DNA of 64,000 bases from UBA1757 sp963617485 (GCA_963617485.1 CAVEPA010000002.1:1-64000), one strand, 5' to 3'; positions 18,019 through 26,842 are shown, counted from the first letter of the stretch. Notes: generated from the sequence alone by a model not told the origin. Made by a program: numbers and translations.

Positions 18019-18026
18019 CAAAAATA
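18019..18026 (-). promoter_or_regulatory. Probable xerD promoter, -7 box TATTTTTG
   Basis: On the minus strand TATTTTTG fits TAnnTTTG. It is 24 nt from the xerD ATG, implying a leader of about 18 nt. It faces the aroQ box. Confidence 0.5.
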
Positions 18027-18053
18027 GTGAAGTCTTCAAAAAAAGAAAAAAAC

Positions 18054-18479
18054 ATGCGTATAGCCATCATCAACGGCCCCAACCTTAATCTGCTGGGAAA
18101 GAGGGAACCAGGCATCTACGGAAACACTTCTTTCGAAAACTATTACGAGACACTGGTAAAAGACTATCCCGATGTCTCGTTGAGCTATTTCCAGTCGAAC
18201 CACGAGGGTACGCTCATAGACAAGCTGCAGGAATGGGGCTTCGACTACGACGGCATCATACTGAACGCGGGCGGTTACACGCATACATCCATCGCCTTGG
18301 CCGACTGCATCCGCGCCATCAAAACACCTGTAATTGAAGTACACATCTCGGATATCTATAAGCGCGAGGCCTTCCGTCATGTTTCGATGATACAGCCGGC
18401 CTGCGCAAGAAGTTTCATCGGTTTCGGGCTGGAATCTTACCGCAAAGGCCTGGAAGCCATTATTCACCACGATTTCTAA
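18054..18479 (+). CDS. aroQ: 3-dehydroquinate dehydratase, type II
   Basis: AroQ converts 3-dehydroquinate to 3-dehydroshikimate in the shikimate pathway. The 141-aa product is typical of the dodecameric type II enzyme: IINGPNLNLLGKREPGIYG at the N-terminus (catalytic Arg/Tyr lid), FQSNHEGTLIDKLQ, ILNAGGYTHTSIALADCI and VIEVHISDIYKREAFRHVS (catalytic His). ATG 18054 gives the standard length and start. It is followed after 4 nt by the O-methyltransferase gene. Confidence 0.97.
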   Translation: MRIAIINGPNLNLLGKREPGIYGNTSFENYYETLVKDYPDVSLSYFQSNHEGTLIDKLQEWGFDYDGIILNAGGYTHTSIALADCIRAIKTPVIEVHISDIYKREAFRHVSMIQPACARSFIGFGLESYRKGLEAIIHHDF

Positions 18480-18483
18480 ACCC

Positions 18484-19116
18484 ATGGACGAGCTGCTGGA
18501 ACAATACCTTTGCGAACACAGCGACGAAGAGCCTCTGCTTTTGCAGCAACTGCGCCGGGAAACCTATGTGAAGTTTCTGAATCCGCGCATGGTATCGGGG
18601 CATCTGCAAGGCCGTATTCTGGTGATGTTCTGCCGAATGCTACAGGCTAAAAGGGTGCTGGAGTTGGGTACTTTCACAGGCTATTCCACCTTGTGCTTTG
18701 CCGAAGGTGTCGGGCCCGATGCAGAAGTCCATTCCATCGAACACAACGATGAATTGGAAGACCATCACCGGGAGTGGTTCGCGCGTTCGCCCTACGGCTA
18801 CAAGATAAAAATGCATTACGGAGATGCTCAAGCGCTGATTCCCACGCTGGAAGGAGATTTCGATTTGGTATTCATGGACCACGACAAACGTCAGTACCTG
18901 TCCTGCTACGAACTGTTGTTGGACAAGATGAGACCGGGTGCCTTTATGTTGGTGGACAATACGCTTTGGAACGGCAAACTTTTCAACGAGATAGAGCATA
19001 ACGACAGCCAGTCGCTGTCTATCAAGGCTTTCAATGACAAACTGGCCGGTGACCTCAGGGTAGAGAAGGTAATCCTTCCTTTGCGCGACGGACTCACCAT
19101 CATCCGGAAGAAATAG
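18484..19116 (+). CDS. Class I SAM-dependent O-methyltransferase (caffeoyl-CoA OMT family)
   Basis: This 210-aa protein has the glycine-rich SAM motif VLELGTFTGYSTLCFAEG. The acidic residue SIEHNDEL follows the next strand, and the metal-binding segment is DLVFMDHDKRQYLSCYELL with MLVDNTLWNGKLF. These are features of the cation-dependent COMT/TrmR-like family. Some relatives modify tRNA (TrmR makes mcmo5U), others small catechols; the substrate here is not evident. It probably shares a transcript with aroQ. Confidence 0.88.
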   Translation: MDELLEQYLCEHSDEEPLLLQQLRRETYVKFLNPRMVSGHLQGRILVMFCRMLQAKRVLELGTFTGYSTLCFAEGVGPDAEVHSIEHNDELEDHHREWFARSPYGYKIKMHYGDAQALIPTLEGDFDLVFMDHDKRQYLSCYELLLDKMRPGAFMLVDNTLWNGKLFNEIEHNDSQSLSIKAFNDKLAGDLRVEKVILPLRDGLTIIRKK

Positions 19117-19179
19117 CCGGAAAAAAGGCTTAAAAAACGAATGGATTTTTTCAAAACTGCTTCTAAAATCATCTGAATT

Positions 19180-19518
19180 ATGGAAACGACAAGACAAAAC
19201 AAAATAAGCAGACTTCTGCAAAAGGAACTGAGCGAGATTTTTCTGGCCGAGACCCGCAAAATGCCCGGTGTTATGGTCAGTGTCAGCGTGGTGAGAGTTA
19301 CTTCCGACCTGAGCATCGCCCGCGCATACCTTAGCATCTTCCCCACGGAACGTTCGGCCGAAATGCTCAAAAGCATTCAAGACAATGCCAAGTCGATTCG
19401 TTACGAGATGGCGCAAAGGGTACGCTTCCAGTTGCGCAAGATGCCCGAACTGCACTTCTACCTTGACGATTCGCTCGACTACGCTGAAAGGATAGACGAA
19501 TTGCTCAAAAACGAATAG
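19180..19518 (+). CDS. rbfA: 30S ribosome-binding factor RbfA
   Basis: RbfA binds pre-30S particles and assists maturation of the 16S rRNA 5' end. The 112-aa KH-fold product has the expected start RQNKISRLLQKELSEIF, then VMVSVSVVRVTSDLSIARAYLSIF and the end FQLRKMPELHFYLDDSLDYAERIDELL. It sits 9 nt before the LolC/E-type permease gene, an order common in Bacteroidales. Confidence 0.96.
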   Translation: METTRQNKISRLLQKELSEIFLAETRKMPGVMVSVSVVRVTSDLSIARAYLSIFPTERSAEMLKSIQDNAKSIRYEMAQRVRFQLRKMPELHFYLDDSLDYAERIDELLKNE

Positions 19519-19527
19519 AAACTGCCG

Positions 19528-20733
19528 ATGAAATGGCCGTTTTTCATAGCCGTCCGTTACCTGTTCTCGAAGAAATCGCACAATGCCATCAATCTGATTT
19601 CGCTGGTATCGGTTTTAGGGGTTGCCGCCGCAAGCCTGGCCATGGTGTGCACACTTTCGGCCTTTAACGGGTTTCAGAGCCTGCTGGGTTCGCTTTACCG
19701 GCAGATTGACCCCGATTTGAAGATTACGGTCATTGAGGGCAAGAGTTTCTTCATCGACAACGAAGCCTTCGCGCAAATACGGCAATTGGACAACGTGGCC
19801 GTGTTCTGCGAAAGTATCGAAGAAAACGTGCTGGCGCGCTACAAAGACAGCCAAACCAGCGCCCTGCTGAAGGGTGTCAGCTTGAACTACGACAGCCTGA
19901 CCGACATCAGGTCTTGCGTGCACGCGGGCAAGTTCGCACCGGTGGAATACGGCATTGAGTTCGCCTGCATCGGTCACGGGCTGGCCAGCATTTTGGGCAC
20001 TGGGAATTCCTTCATCGACCCTATCACGCTTTACGCGGCCCGGCGAAAAGGCAAAATCAGCACCCTCGACCCCACCAAGGCCTTCCAGTCGAAACGCATT
20101 CTGGTGAGCGGCAGCTTCGGTATCGACCAGACAGAGGTTGACGATCGTTATATTATCGCACCCATCGCTTTTGTGCGCAAACTGACGGGCTACGAGCCTG
20201 CCGAAGTGGGCGGCATCGAAATCGGGCTCAAGGACCCAGCCCGCCTCACCCAGACCAAACAACAGATTAAGAAAATTTTAGGTGATGGTTTTCTGGTGCA
20301 GGATTCTTACGAACAGCAGGCGGATTTCTACCGCATCACGCGGATGGAAAAATGGGTCAGCTACCTGATGCTCTGCTTTATCCTGCTCATTGCCCTGTTC
20401 AATGTGGTAGGTTCGCTGTCAATGTTGATTTTGGAAAAGAAAAAAGACACGCTGGTTCTTGCCAGCCTCGGCGCCAACGACAAGAACATCAAGCAGATAT
20501 TTTTAACAGAGGGTTGGCTGATAGCCTTTTTGGGGGCCATCGCCGGCATTGCTTTGGCCTGCCTACTGTGCCTACTACAACAGGAGTTCGGACTGCTGCA
20601 ACTGGGCGATGGCAGTTTTATCGTTCAGGCTTACCCCGTCAAGTTGAAATTCAGCGACCTGGTGGCTGTATTGCTTACCGTCATGGCCATCAGCATTCCG
20701 TCGGTGTGGTGGCCGGTCAGATACATACTATGA
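19528..20733 (+). CDS. LolC/LolE-type ABC transporter permease (FtsX-like)
   Basis: This 401-aa permease is expected to extract lipoproteins from the inner membrane with a LolD ATPase. It has an N-terminal membrane helix (AINLISLVSVLGVAAASLAMV) and a MacB-like periplasmic domain (about residues 45-260). Three C-terminal helices form the FtsX domain (YLMLCFILLIALFNVVGSLSML, LIAFLGAIAGIALACLL, LVAVLLTVMAISIPS). The conserved LILEKKKDTLVLASLGA, where permeases contact their ATPase, is present. A lolD lies 5 kb away on the other strand. Its stop overlaps the next ATG (ATGA). Confidence 0.9.
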   Translation: MKWPFFIAVRYLFSKKSHNAINLISLVSVLGVAAASLAMVCTLSAFNGFQSLLGSLYRQIDPDLKITVIEGKSFFIDNEAFAQIRQLDNVAVFCESIEENVLARYKDSQTSALLKGVSLNYDSLTDIRSCVHAGKFAPVEYGIEFACIGHGLASILGTGNSFIDPITLYAARRKGKISTLDPTKAFQSKRILVSGSFGIDQTEVDDRYIIAPIAFVRKLTGYEPAEVGGIEIGLKDPARLTQTKQQIKKILGDGFLVQDSYEQQADFYRITRMEKWVSYLMLCFILLIALFNVVGSLSMLILEKKKDTLVLASLGANDKNIKQIFLTEGWLIAFLGAIAGIALACLLCLLQQEFGLLQLGDGSFIVQAYPVKLKFSDLVAVLLTVMAISIPSVWWPVRYIL

Positions 20734-22937
20734 GAAGACTCGCCTTTTTGACTATCAGCCTGCTGTGTCTGGTTTGGCCCTGGCAAGCAAGGGCACAGCG
20801 TTCCTTCGGCGGCCGTCCTTTCGACGATGAATCCTTGACGTTGCGCACACGCTGTTTGGGAGAGCCGGTCGTTGAGCTACCTGCTGTCAATGTCGACTCG
20901 ATGCTGCGCGACGACGCTCAGTACGGCAGCACTCACGGAGCCCTGCGCTTCGCCTACAAGACGGCTGTCAACCTAAACCCCGACAATAGCGGCGAGACCT
21001 TTGTCACCGAAGACGGCACCAAAGTCTGGCGTTTGAGGCTACATGCCCAAAATGCCTACTCGCTGAATGTCATCTTCGACACTTTCCATATTCCGCAAGG
21101 AGCCAAACTCTTCCTCTTCAACCCCGAACGAAGCGAAATTTTGGGTTCTTTCACCCACTTGAACGAACAATCGGGCGGCGATTTTCCCATAGCACCCGTT
21201 GGCGGTGACGAGTTGGTTATCGAATACCAGGAGCCCGCCTCGGCAAGTTTCGAAGGAGAACTTCAGATTTACGAAGTGAACTGCGCCTACCGTCCCTTGC
21301 GCATCGGTGGAGCCTTCCAACATTTGGACATGCCCTGTCTGCCACATCTCAGCTGCAATGAAAGCCTCGGCCAGCTGGGCCGCAGCGTCTGTCTGCTCAT
21401 CATGAACGGAGATACCTACTGCACAGGTACCTTCGTCAATAATACCCGTCAGGACGGAACGCCCTACATCCTCACGGCGGCGCACTGCTTGGACAACAAC
21501 CCCAGTTTGGCCAGCCGCACTGTTGTGTTCCTCAACTACAACAGCCCTCGTTGCATGACAAGCATCCAAGCCTCGGAAGAGTTCTCGCTGAGCGGCTGCC
21601 AGACACGCGCCCTATCCAACGAAATAGACTTTGCCTTGCTCGAACTCGAAGCCTTGCCGCCAGCCGACTACCGTCCTTATTTTGCCGGCTGGAACATCGA
21701 CACGCTGTCGTACAAGAAGGTTCCGTTCACCTGCATTCATCATCCCTACGGGGAAATGAAGCGTTATGCCATAGAATACGACAGCCTGCAGAAAACATCC
21801 TGGCTCGGACTGGACGATGGCATAGAAGGAGACAACCACTGGTCGGTATACCGCTGGGAAACCGGCCACACTTGGTCGGGATCTTCGGGGGCTGCGCTTT
21901 TCGACAAGGACGGACTGGTGGTAGGTACGCTTTCGGGTGGCGATTCGGGCGGCGACACGGGCTGTTCTCCCTACATTACCGGAGACTTCTTCAGCCGATT
22001 GTACCGCGCTTGGGACTACTACAGCTCGCCGGCCAAACAGCTCAAACACTGGCTCGACCCCGATGACAGCGGCACACAGACGCTGGCAGCCTACGACCCT
22101 TGGCAGGAGGAAGCGGTACAACGTCTAAGCAACATCGGCCAAAACGACAGTATTCAAAGTTTTCCCATCGACGGCCTGGGATATCTGTTCGGTCATAACA
22201 ACCGGAAAATCAGAGCCTTCGCCGAGAGATTCGAACTGAACGGTCCACACAAGATTTACGGGGTTTATCTGATGCCTCATTTGGGTGCTTATCTGAAGGA
22301 CTACCCGCTCACCGTCCGCATCATGAGTCTGGAAAACAGAGGTACAGTCTTTGCCGAGAAGACCCTCAATCCCAAGCTTTTGGAATATCGCTACAGCCAG
22401 ATGCAAAGCAACGACAAGAAAGTATTCAAGAACAAGGAAAACTACCTGCGTCTCGACTCGGCCGTGTGCGTGGATAATGAATTCTATGTGGCTTTCTACC
22501 TGAACGAATCTTCCATTGACAGCCGGGATGAATTTGCCATGTACGGAGCCCTGACGAGCGAAAACCACGCCTATTACTTGCAGAAACAATGGCTGGGTGT
22601 GAACGGATTGGATGTCTTCGGAAAAAATGCTTCCATTTGGATAGAGCCGCTCGCCGCAGCTTGCGACAGCTGTAGTTCCTCGTCGGCGGCAGACCGAAGC
22701 AACGACATGATAGGCTATTTCGATAGGGACAACCGCTATCTGTACCTTTCCACCTCTTCGACTTGGGAGGAGAACGGCGAATTACGGCTCTATGATATGC
22801 AAGGCAAACTATTGGAAACCAGAATAATACCCAAAAACATGCCTTATATCCCCCTCAACAAGAATCTACCCTCAGGCCTGTACATTCTACGACTCATTGC
22901 CGACAAACGCTCACAGAGCTTGAAGATTCTTTTATAA
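20730..22937 (+). CDS. Secreted trypsin-like serine protease with T9SS C-terminal sorting domain
   Basis: This 735-aa secreted protein has a signal peptide (residues 1-22, ARAQ). A ~230-residue pro-region precedes a chymotrypsin-fold domain of the lysyl-endopeptidase type: H252 in TAAHC, D300 in EIDFALLEL and S386 in WSGSSGAAL. The cysteine pattern around the catalytic domain suggests disulfides. A linker leads to a final ~70 residues (GELRLYDMQGKLLETR to LPSGLYILRLIADK) that match a type A T9SS sorting domain, so export across the outer membrane by that system is expected. The start overlaps the permease stop by 4 nt. The substrate is unknown. Confidence 0.88.
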   Translation: MRRLAFLTISLLCLVWPWQARAQRSFGGRPFDDESLTLRTRCLGEPVVELPAVNVDSMLRDDAQYGSTHGALRFAYKTAVNLNPDNSGETFVTEDGTKVWRLRLHAQNAYSLNVIFDTFHIPQGAKLFLFNPERSEILGSFTHLNEQSGGDFPIAPVGGDELVIEYQEPASASFEGELQIYEVNCAYRPLRIGGAFQHLDMPCLPHLSCNESLGQLGRSVCLLIMNGDTYCTGTFVNNTRQDGTPYILTAAHCLDNNPSLASRTVVFLNYNSPRCMTSIQASEEFSLSGCQTRALSNEIDFALLELEALPPADYRPYFAGWNIDTLSYKKVPFTCIHHPYGEMKRYAIEYDSLQKTSWLGLDDGIEGDNHWSVYRWETGHTWSGSSGAALFDKDGLVVGTLSGGDSGGDTGCSPYITGDFFSRLYRAWDYYSSPAKQLKHWLDPDDSGTQTLAAYDPWQEEAVQRLSNIGQNDSIQSFPIDGLGYLFGHNNRKIRAFAERFELNGPHKIYGVYLMPHLGAYLKDYPLTVRIMSLENRGTVFAEKTLNPKLLEYRYSQMQSNDKKVFKNKENYLRLDSAVCVDNEFYVAFYLNESSIDSRDEFAMYGALTSENHAYYLQKQWLGVNGLDVFGKNASIWIEPLAAACDSCSSSSAADRSNDMIGYFDRDNRYLYLSTSSTWEENGELRLYDMQGKLLETRIIPKNMPYIPLNKNLPSGLYILRLIADKRSQSLKILL

Positions 22938-23038
22938 GTCGTCTGTCATCGGCTTTGTCCCCATGTTATAAAAGTGTTAAAAAAGACCATTCTGCCTATT
23001 TTTCTAACATTCAAGGCTGATAATTCATTTTTTAAATA

Positions 23039-23046
23039 TACTTTTG
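23039..23046 (+). promoter_or_regulatory. Probable promoter of the OmpA/TPR lipoprotein gene, TACTTTTG
   Basis: TACTTTTG fits TAnnTTTG inside an AT-rich 159-nt intergenic region. It lies 50 nt before the ATG. Strong codon bias in the gene behind it suggests an active promoter. Confidence 0.55.
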
Positions 23047-23096
23047 TGAGATTTTCGACGAAGAATCTATTGTAATTTTCATAAACTCAAACAACT

Positions 23097-24824
23097 ATGA
23101 ACAAAACTTGTAAACTTTCATTGCTCCTTGCCATCGCACTGGGTCTTTCCAGCTGCGGCTCCAAATTGGCATTGACCCGTGAACATTTCACCCTTACCCC
23201 CGAAACCCTCGAGGTTGTTGGTGGCAAGGTAGAGGTTTCCTACACCGGTGTTATTCCCGAAAAGTCTTTCCCCTCGAAGTCTTTGGTTACCATCACTCCC
23301 GTTTTGAAGTATGAAGGCGGTGAAGTTGAAGGCACTCCCATCACCCTGCAGGGCGAAAAGGCAGTCGGCAACAATCAGGTTATCCCCACCAAGGCTGGCG
23401 GTAACTTCAGCGGCAAAGTCTCTTTCGACTATATTCCCGAAATGCAGCGCTCAGAACTCTATGCCCGCATCGTTGAAGAAAAGGGCGGCCGTGTTCCTGC
23501 AAGCCAGCGCAGACAGGGCAAAGGCAATAAGGTTGTCAATTATCCCGAAGTAAAATTGGCTGACGGTGTCGTTTCTACCGAAAACTTGGCCAATGCCAAG
23601 ACCGCTACACCCGCTCCTAGTGTTGACGCTTTCCAGCGCATTATCCAAGAGAACACCGAGGCTACCATTTTGTTCCTTATCCAGCAAGCTGAAGTTCGCA
23701 ACAACCAGCTCAAGAGCGAAGAAATGAAGGCTTTGAACAACGCTCTTGCCGATGCTGTCAAGGCTGAAAACAAAGAGGTTTCGGGTGTCAAGATTTCTTC
23801 TTACGCTTCTCCTGATGGTGGTGTTGAACTGAACGAAAAGCTGGCCGGCCAGCGTGAAAAGAACACGACCAAGTACATCAACAAGGCTATGAAGAAGGCC
23901 AAAGCCCAAGGTGCCGTTGAAGGTGAATTCACCGCTCAGGACTGGGAAGGTTTCAAGGCTTTGGTAGAAGCTTCCAATATTCAGGACAAGGAACTTATCC
24001 TCCGCGTTCTTTCCATGTATTCAGATCCCGAACAGCGCGAAGCTGAAATCAAGAATCTGGCTGCCGCCTACAAGGTATTGGCCGATGAAGTTCTTCCCCA
24101 GTTGCGTCGTTCTAAGATTAACCTTACCGTTGACGTTATCGGTCGCAGCGACGATGAAATTAAGGCTGCCTACGAAGCTGGCGCTGCCGAGCTGAGCCTT
24201 GAAGAAATGCTGTATGCCGCTACACTGTACAACACGGCTGCCGAGAAGGAAGCTGTTTACAACAAGACCATCGAAATGTATCCCGACGACTACCGCGCTT
24301 ACAACAACATCGGTAACATCAAGTATGCTGCCGGCGATTTGGAAGCTGCCAAGTCTTGGTACGAAAAAGCCTATGCTAAGGAAGCCAGCAAGGAAGTTGC
24401 TCTTAACCTTGCTTTGATTGCCCTTTCCGAAGGTGCCGACAACGCCACCATCGAAGCTTACCTCAACAAGGCTACCGGTGCAGAAAACTACGAAGAGGCT
24501 CTTGGTTTGTTCTACATCAAGAAAGGTCAGTATGCTGAAGCCGTCAAGACCTTCGGTGACAAGAAGTGCAACAATGCCGCTCTGGCCCAGATTCTTGTTA
24601 AGGACTACACCAAGGCCAAGGCTACTTTGGCTGCTGTTGATGCCGATGCCGACACCTATTATTTGCAGGCTCTTATCGGTGCCAAGACCAACAACAAGGC
24701 TGAAGTTGTTGCCGGTCTGAAGAGCGCCATTGCCGCCGATGCCAATGTCAAGGCTAAAGTTGCCAAAGACATCGAATTCGCCAAATACGCTACCGACGAA
24801 GAAGTTGCCGCTTTGCTGAAATAA
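23097..24824 (+). CDS. OmpA-like/TPR outer membrane lipoprotein
   Basis: This 575-aa lipoprotein has the lipobox LSSC with C20 as the lipidated residue. Residues ~25-130 look like a beta-rich domain. Residues ~190-350 contain an OmpA-like stretch (VSGVKISSYASPDGG, LNEKLAGQREKNTTKYI) that may bind peptidoglycan. Residues ~380-570 form TPR-type helical repeats (YRAYNNIGNIKYAAGDLEAAKSWYEKA). Codons are dominated by GCT/GCC, AAG and GAA, more biased than neighbours, which suggests abundant expression. Its own promoter and terminator make it a single-gene unit. The exact role is unknown. Confidence 0.82.
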   Translation: MNKTCKLSLLLAIALGLSSCGSKLALTREHFTLTPETLEVVGGKVEVSYTGVIPEKSFPSKSLVTITPVLKYEGGEVEGTPITLQGEKAVGNNQVIPTKAGGNFSGKVSFDYIPEMQRSELYARIVEEKGGRVPASQRRQGKGNKVVNYPEVKLADGVVSTENLANAKTATPAPSVDAFQRIIQENTEATILFLIQQAEVRNNQLKSEEMKALNNALADAVKAENKEVSGVKISSYASPDGGVELNEKLAGQREKNTTKYINKAMKKAKAQGAVEGEFTAQDWEGFKALVEASNIQDKELILRVLSMYSDPEQREAEIKNLAAAYKVLADEVLPQLRRSKINLTVDVIGRSDDEIKAAYEAGAAELSLEEMLYAATLYNTAAEKEAVYNKTIEMYPDDYRAYNNIGNIKYAAGDLEAAKSWYEKAYAKEASKEVALNLALIALSEGADNATIEAYLNKATGAENYEEALGLFYIKKGQYAEAVKTFGDKKCNNAALAQILVKDYTKAKATLAAVDADADTYYLQALIGAKTNNKAEVVAGLKSAIAADANVKAKVAKDIEFAKYATDEEVAALLK

Positions 24825-24854
24825 GTTCGCCAAGCGACCGCTCTAAATAACAAC

Positions 24855-24896
24855 GGAGCCGCCCTGCGTCCATAGGACTTGGGCGGCTCTGCTTTT
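24855..24896 (+). terminator. Rho-independent terminator after the OmpA/TPR lipoprotein gene
   Basis: GAGCCGCCC pairs with GGGCGGCTC (9 bp plus a G-T pair). The loop can form an inner GTCC/GGAC stem. The downstream sequence CTGCTTTTC carries a short T-run. It is 30 nt after the stop and excludes the upstream in-frame start of queH. Confidence 0.82.
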
Positions 24897-24926
24897 CACA
24901 ACCACTTCACACGCCTGCTCATTCCC

Positions 24927-25472
24927 ATGCCAACGCCCGTTGTTCTCCATTGTTGTTGCGCACCTTGCAGCAGCGCCATTCTTGAATGGCTGCTACAGAA
25001 CGATTACCGACCCGTAATCTATTACTGCAATCCCAATATCTTTCCTCAGGAAGAATACCTTATCCGCCGCAACGAAATAAGCCGTTACGCTACGCAGCTC
25101 CAACTTGAGATTGTAGAGGATGACTACCGTCACGAGCCTTGGCTCCAGGCCGTACACGGCCTGGAGGCCGCGCCTGAGCGCGGACCTCGCTGTTTGGAAT
25201 GCTTCAAGTACCGGCTGCTGTCGACGGCAAAATTCGCCCAAAGTAGAGGCATCGGACTGTTCACCACAACCTTGGCTTCTTCACGATGGAAATCCTTGGA
25301 GCAGATAAACCAAGCCGGAGCCTGGGCAGCCGCCCAAGTACCCGGCACTGAATTTTGGGACAAGAATTGGCGCAAAGGAGGCCTGCAGGAGCGTCGCAAC
25401 GAGCTTCTGGCCTTAAATGGATTCTATAACCAACAATATTGCGGCTGCGAATTTAGTTTTCGGGAGAAATAG
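24927..25472 (+). CDS. queH: Epoxyqueuosine reductase QueH
   Basis: QueH carries out the last step of queuosine synthesis, reducing epoxyqueuosine in tRNA, and replaces QueG in many anaerobes. The 181-aa product has the N-terminal VLHCCCAPCSSA, YYCNPNIFPQEEYLIRRNE, GLEAAPERGPRCLECFKYRL and a C-terminal CGCEF, supplying the cysteines for its iron-sulfur and mononuclear iron sites. ATG 24927 begins right before the cysteine motif; a longer frame would start inside the terminator. Two adjacent perfect hairpins lie within the coding sequence (25143-25183). Confidence 0.93.
   Translation: MPTPVVLHCCCAPCSSAILEWLLQNDYRPVIYYCNPNIFPQEEYLIRRNEISRYATQLQLEIVEDDYRHEPWLQAVHGLEAAPERGPRCLECFKYRLLSTAKFAQSRGIGLFTTTLASSRWKSLEQINQAGAWAAAQVPGTEFWDKNWRKGGLQERRNELLALNGFYNQQYCGCEFSFREK
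25143..25183. repeat. Two adjacent perfect hairpins inside queH
   Basis: CTCCAGGCCGT / ACGGCCTGGAG is an 11-bp perfect inverted repeat with a 2-nt spacer. It is followed directly by CCGCGC-CTGA-GCGCGG, a 6-bp stem with a tetraloop. The peptide here, HGLEAAPERGPR, aligns without insertion to the QueH family, so this is DNA structure laid over normal coding sequence. Confidence 0.7.
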
Positions 25473-25478
25473 CCCGTC

Positions 25479-26129
25479 TCAGAAAACAAGACCATCCCTC
25501 ATCTCTATAATACGGTCGCTCAGCGCAGCCAGTTCCTTGTCGTGGGTCACGATGACAAACGTCTGGTTGAAACGCTCTCGCAAATCGAAGAACAACTGGT
25601 GCAGCTCAGCCTTGTTCTTGGAATCAAGACTGCCGGAAGGCTCGTCGGCGAAGATGACACTGGGATGGTTCATCAAAGCCCGGGCCACGGCTACCCGCTG
25701 ATTTTCACCGCCAGACAGCTCGGCAGGCTTGTGGTCTTTACGGTCGGCCAGACCCAGCGTATCCAATATTTCCATGGCCGACTTCTCCGCCTGACGCATA
25801 GACTGACCACCGATAAGGGCAGGAATGCATACATTCTCCAAGGCGGTAAACTCGGGCAAGAGCTGGTGAAACTGAAAAACGAAACCAATATGGCGATTGC
25901 GGAAAACTGCCTGTTGGGCATCATTCATAGCTGAAACATCCTGATTGTCAATCAGGATATGGCCGCTGTCGGGGCGGTCGAGCGTTCCCATAATCTGCAA
26001 CAGCGTGGTTTTGCCCGCACCGCTGGGCCCAACGATGGACACCACTTCGGCATCCTGAATCTGCAAATCGATACCTTTCAGCACTTGAAGAGAACCGAAG
26101 CTTTTCTTAATGTCAATTACCTGTATCAT
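25479..26129 (-). CDS. lolD: Lipoprotein-releasing ABC transporter ATP-binding protein LolD
   Basis: This 216-aa ABC ATPase has Walker A GPSGAGKTT, the Q-loop FVFQFHQLLPEFTALENV, signature ELSGGENQRVAVARAL, Walker B VIFADEPSGSLDSKN and the H-loop VTHD. The FQFHQLLPEFTALENV block is characteristic of LolD. It should power lipoprotein release with a LolC/E-type permease such as the one at 19528. It is the distal gene of a minus-strand unit with tcdA and the antiporter and is convergent with queH (6-nt gap). Confidence 0.9.
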   Translation of the reverse strand: MIQVIDIKKSFGSLQVLKGIDLQIQDAEVVSIVGPSGAGKTTLLQIMGTLDRPDSGHILIDNQDVSAMNDAQQAVFRNRHIGFVFQFHQLLPEFTALENVCIPALIGGQSMRQAEKSAMEILDTLGLADRKDHKPAELSGGENQRVAVARALMNHPSVIFADEPSGSLDSKNKAELHQLFFDLRERFNQTFVIVTHDKELAALSDRIIEMRDGLVF

Positions 26130-26143
26130 AGATGTTTCAGTGT

Positions 26144-26842
26144 TTACAAGTTCCTCAGTACGTATGCGCTTATGTGACAGGCGAAGGCGGCCGGCATATA
26201 CGACAATGTACCGGGAACTGTCCTTTCACCGGGAGAGGCACTATGGTGTGACAAGTCGGCAGGTTCGGGCGAAAAAACCACGGGAATCCCCGTCTTGATA
26301 CCTTCTTGCAACAAGCGTTTGCGTACAGCCTTGGCCAAGGGACAATGATGCGATTTGGAGATATCGCTCTGCTGTATGAGCGAAGGATCGTATTTGCCGG
26401 CCGCCCCCATGGCCGCTACCACAGGAATCCCGTTCCCGACACAATATTTCAGGAGAGCGCACTTGGCTGGCACATCATCGATAGCATCCACCACAAACTG
26501 ATAATCGGCATTCTCGAAAAGTGTCTGTACATTGTCGGTATTAATCCACTGTTGGCGGACGATTACACTCATATCAGGGTTGATATCCATCAAACGCTGA
26601 CGCAAGACCTCCACTTTGGCCTGACCTTCGGTCGAGCATAATGCCAGCAATTGACGGTTGCGGTTCGTTCCCGATACCACATCGCCATCTACTAGGGTGA
26701 TACTTCCCAAACCGGCACGGGTCAGAAATTCTGCTACAAAGGCTCCCACGCCTCCAGTTCCAACAAGCAGCACATGCGCCGTAGCATAAGCACGAAGTCG
26801 GTCAGTGCCCACCAAAAGCTCAGTTCTTTGCGTCCAAGCCAT
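26144..26842 (-). CDS. tcdA: tRNA threonylcarbamoyladenosine dehydratase (TcdA/CsdL)
   Basis: TcdA is an E1-like ATPase that cyclises t6A37 of tRNA to ct6A. The 232-aa product has the ATP-binding HVLLVGTGGVGAFVAEFLTRAGLG, VDGDVVSGTNRNRQ, the DAIDD motif and the C-terminal GTLSYMPAAFA segment. It lacks the CxxC zinc pairs of ThiF/MoeB and so fits the TcdA subgroup. Its start overlaps the antiporter stop by 23 nt, and lolD follows after 14 nt. Confidence 0.93.
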   Translation of the reverse strand: MAWTQRTELLVGTDRLRAYATAHVLLVGTGGVGAFVAEFLTRAGLGSITLVDGDVVSGTNRNRQLLALCSTEGQAKVEVLRQRLMDINPDMSVIVRQQWINTDNVQTLFENADYQFVVDAIDDVPAKCALLKYCVGNGIPVVAAMGAAGKYDPSLIQQSDISKSHHCPLAKAVRKRLLQEGIKTGIPVVFSPEPADLSHHSASPGERTVPGTLSYMPAAFACHISAYVLRNL

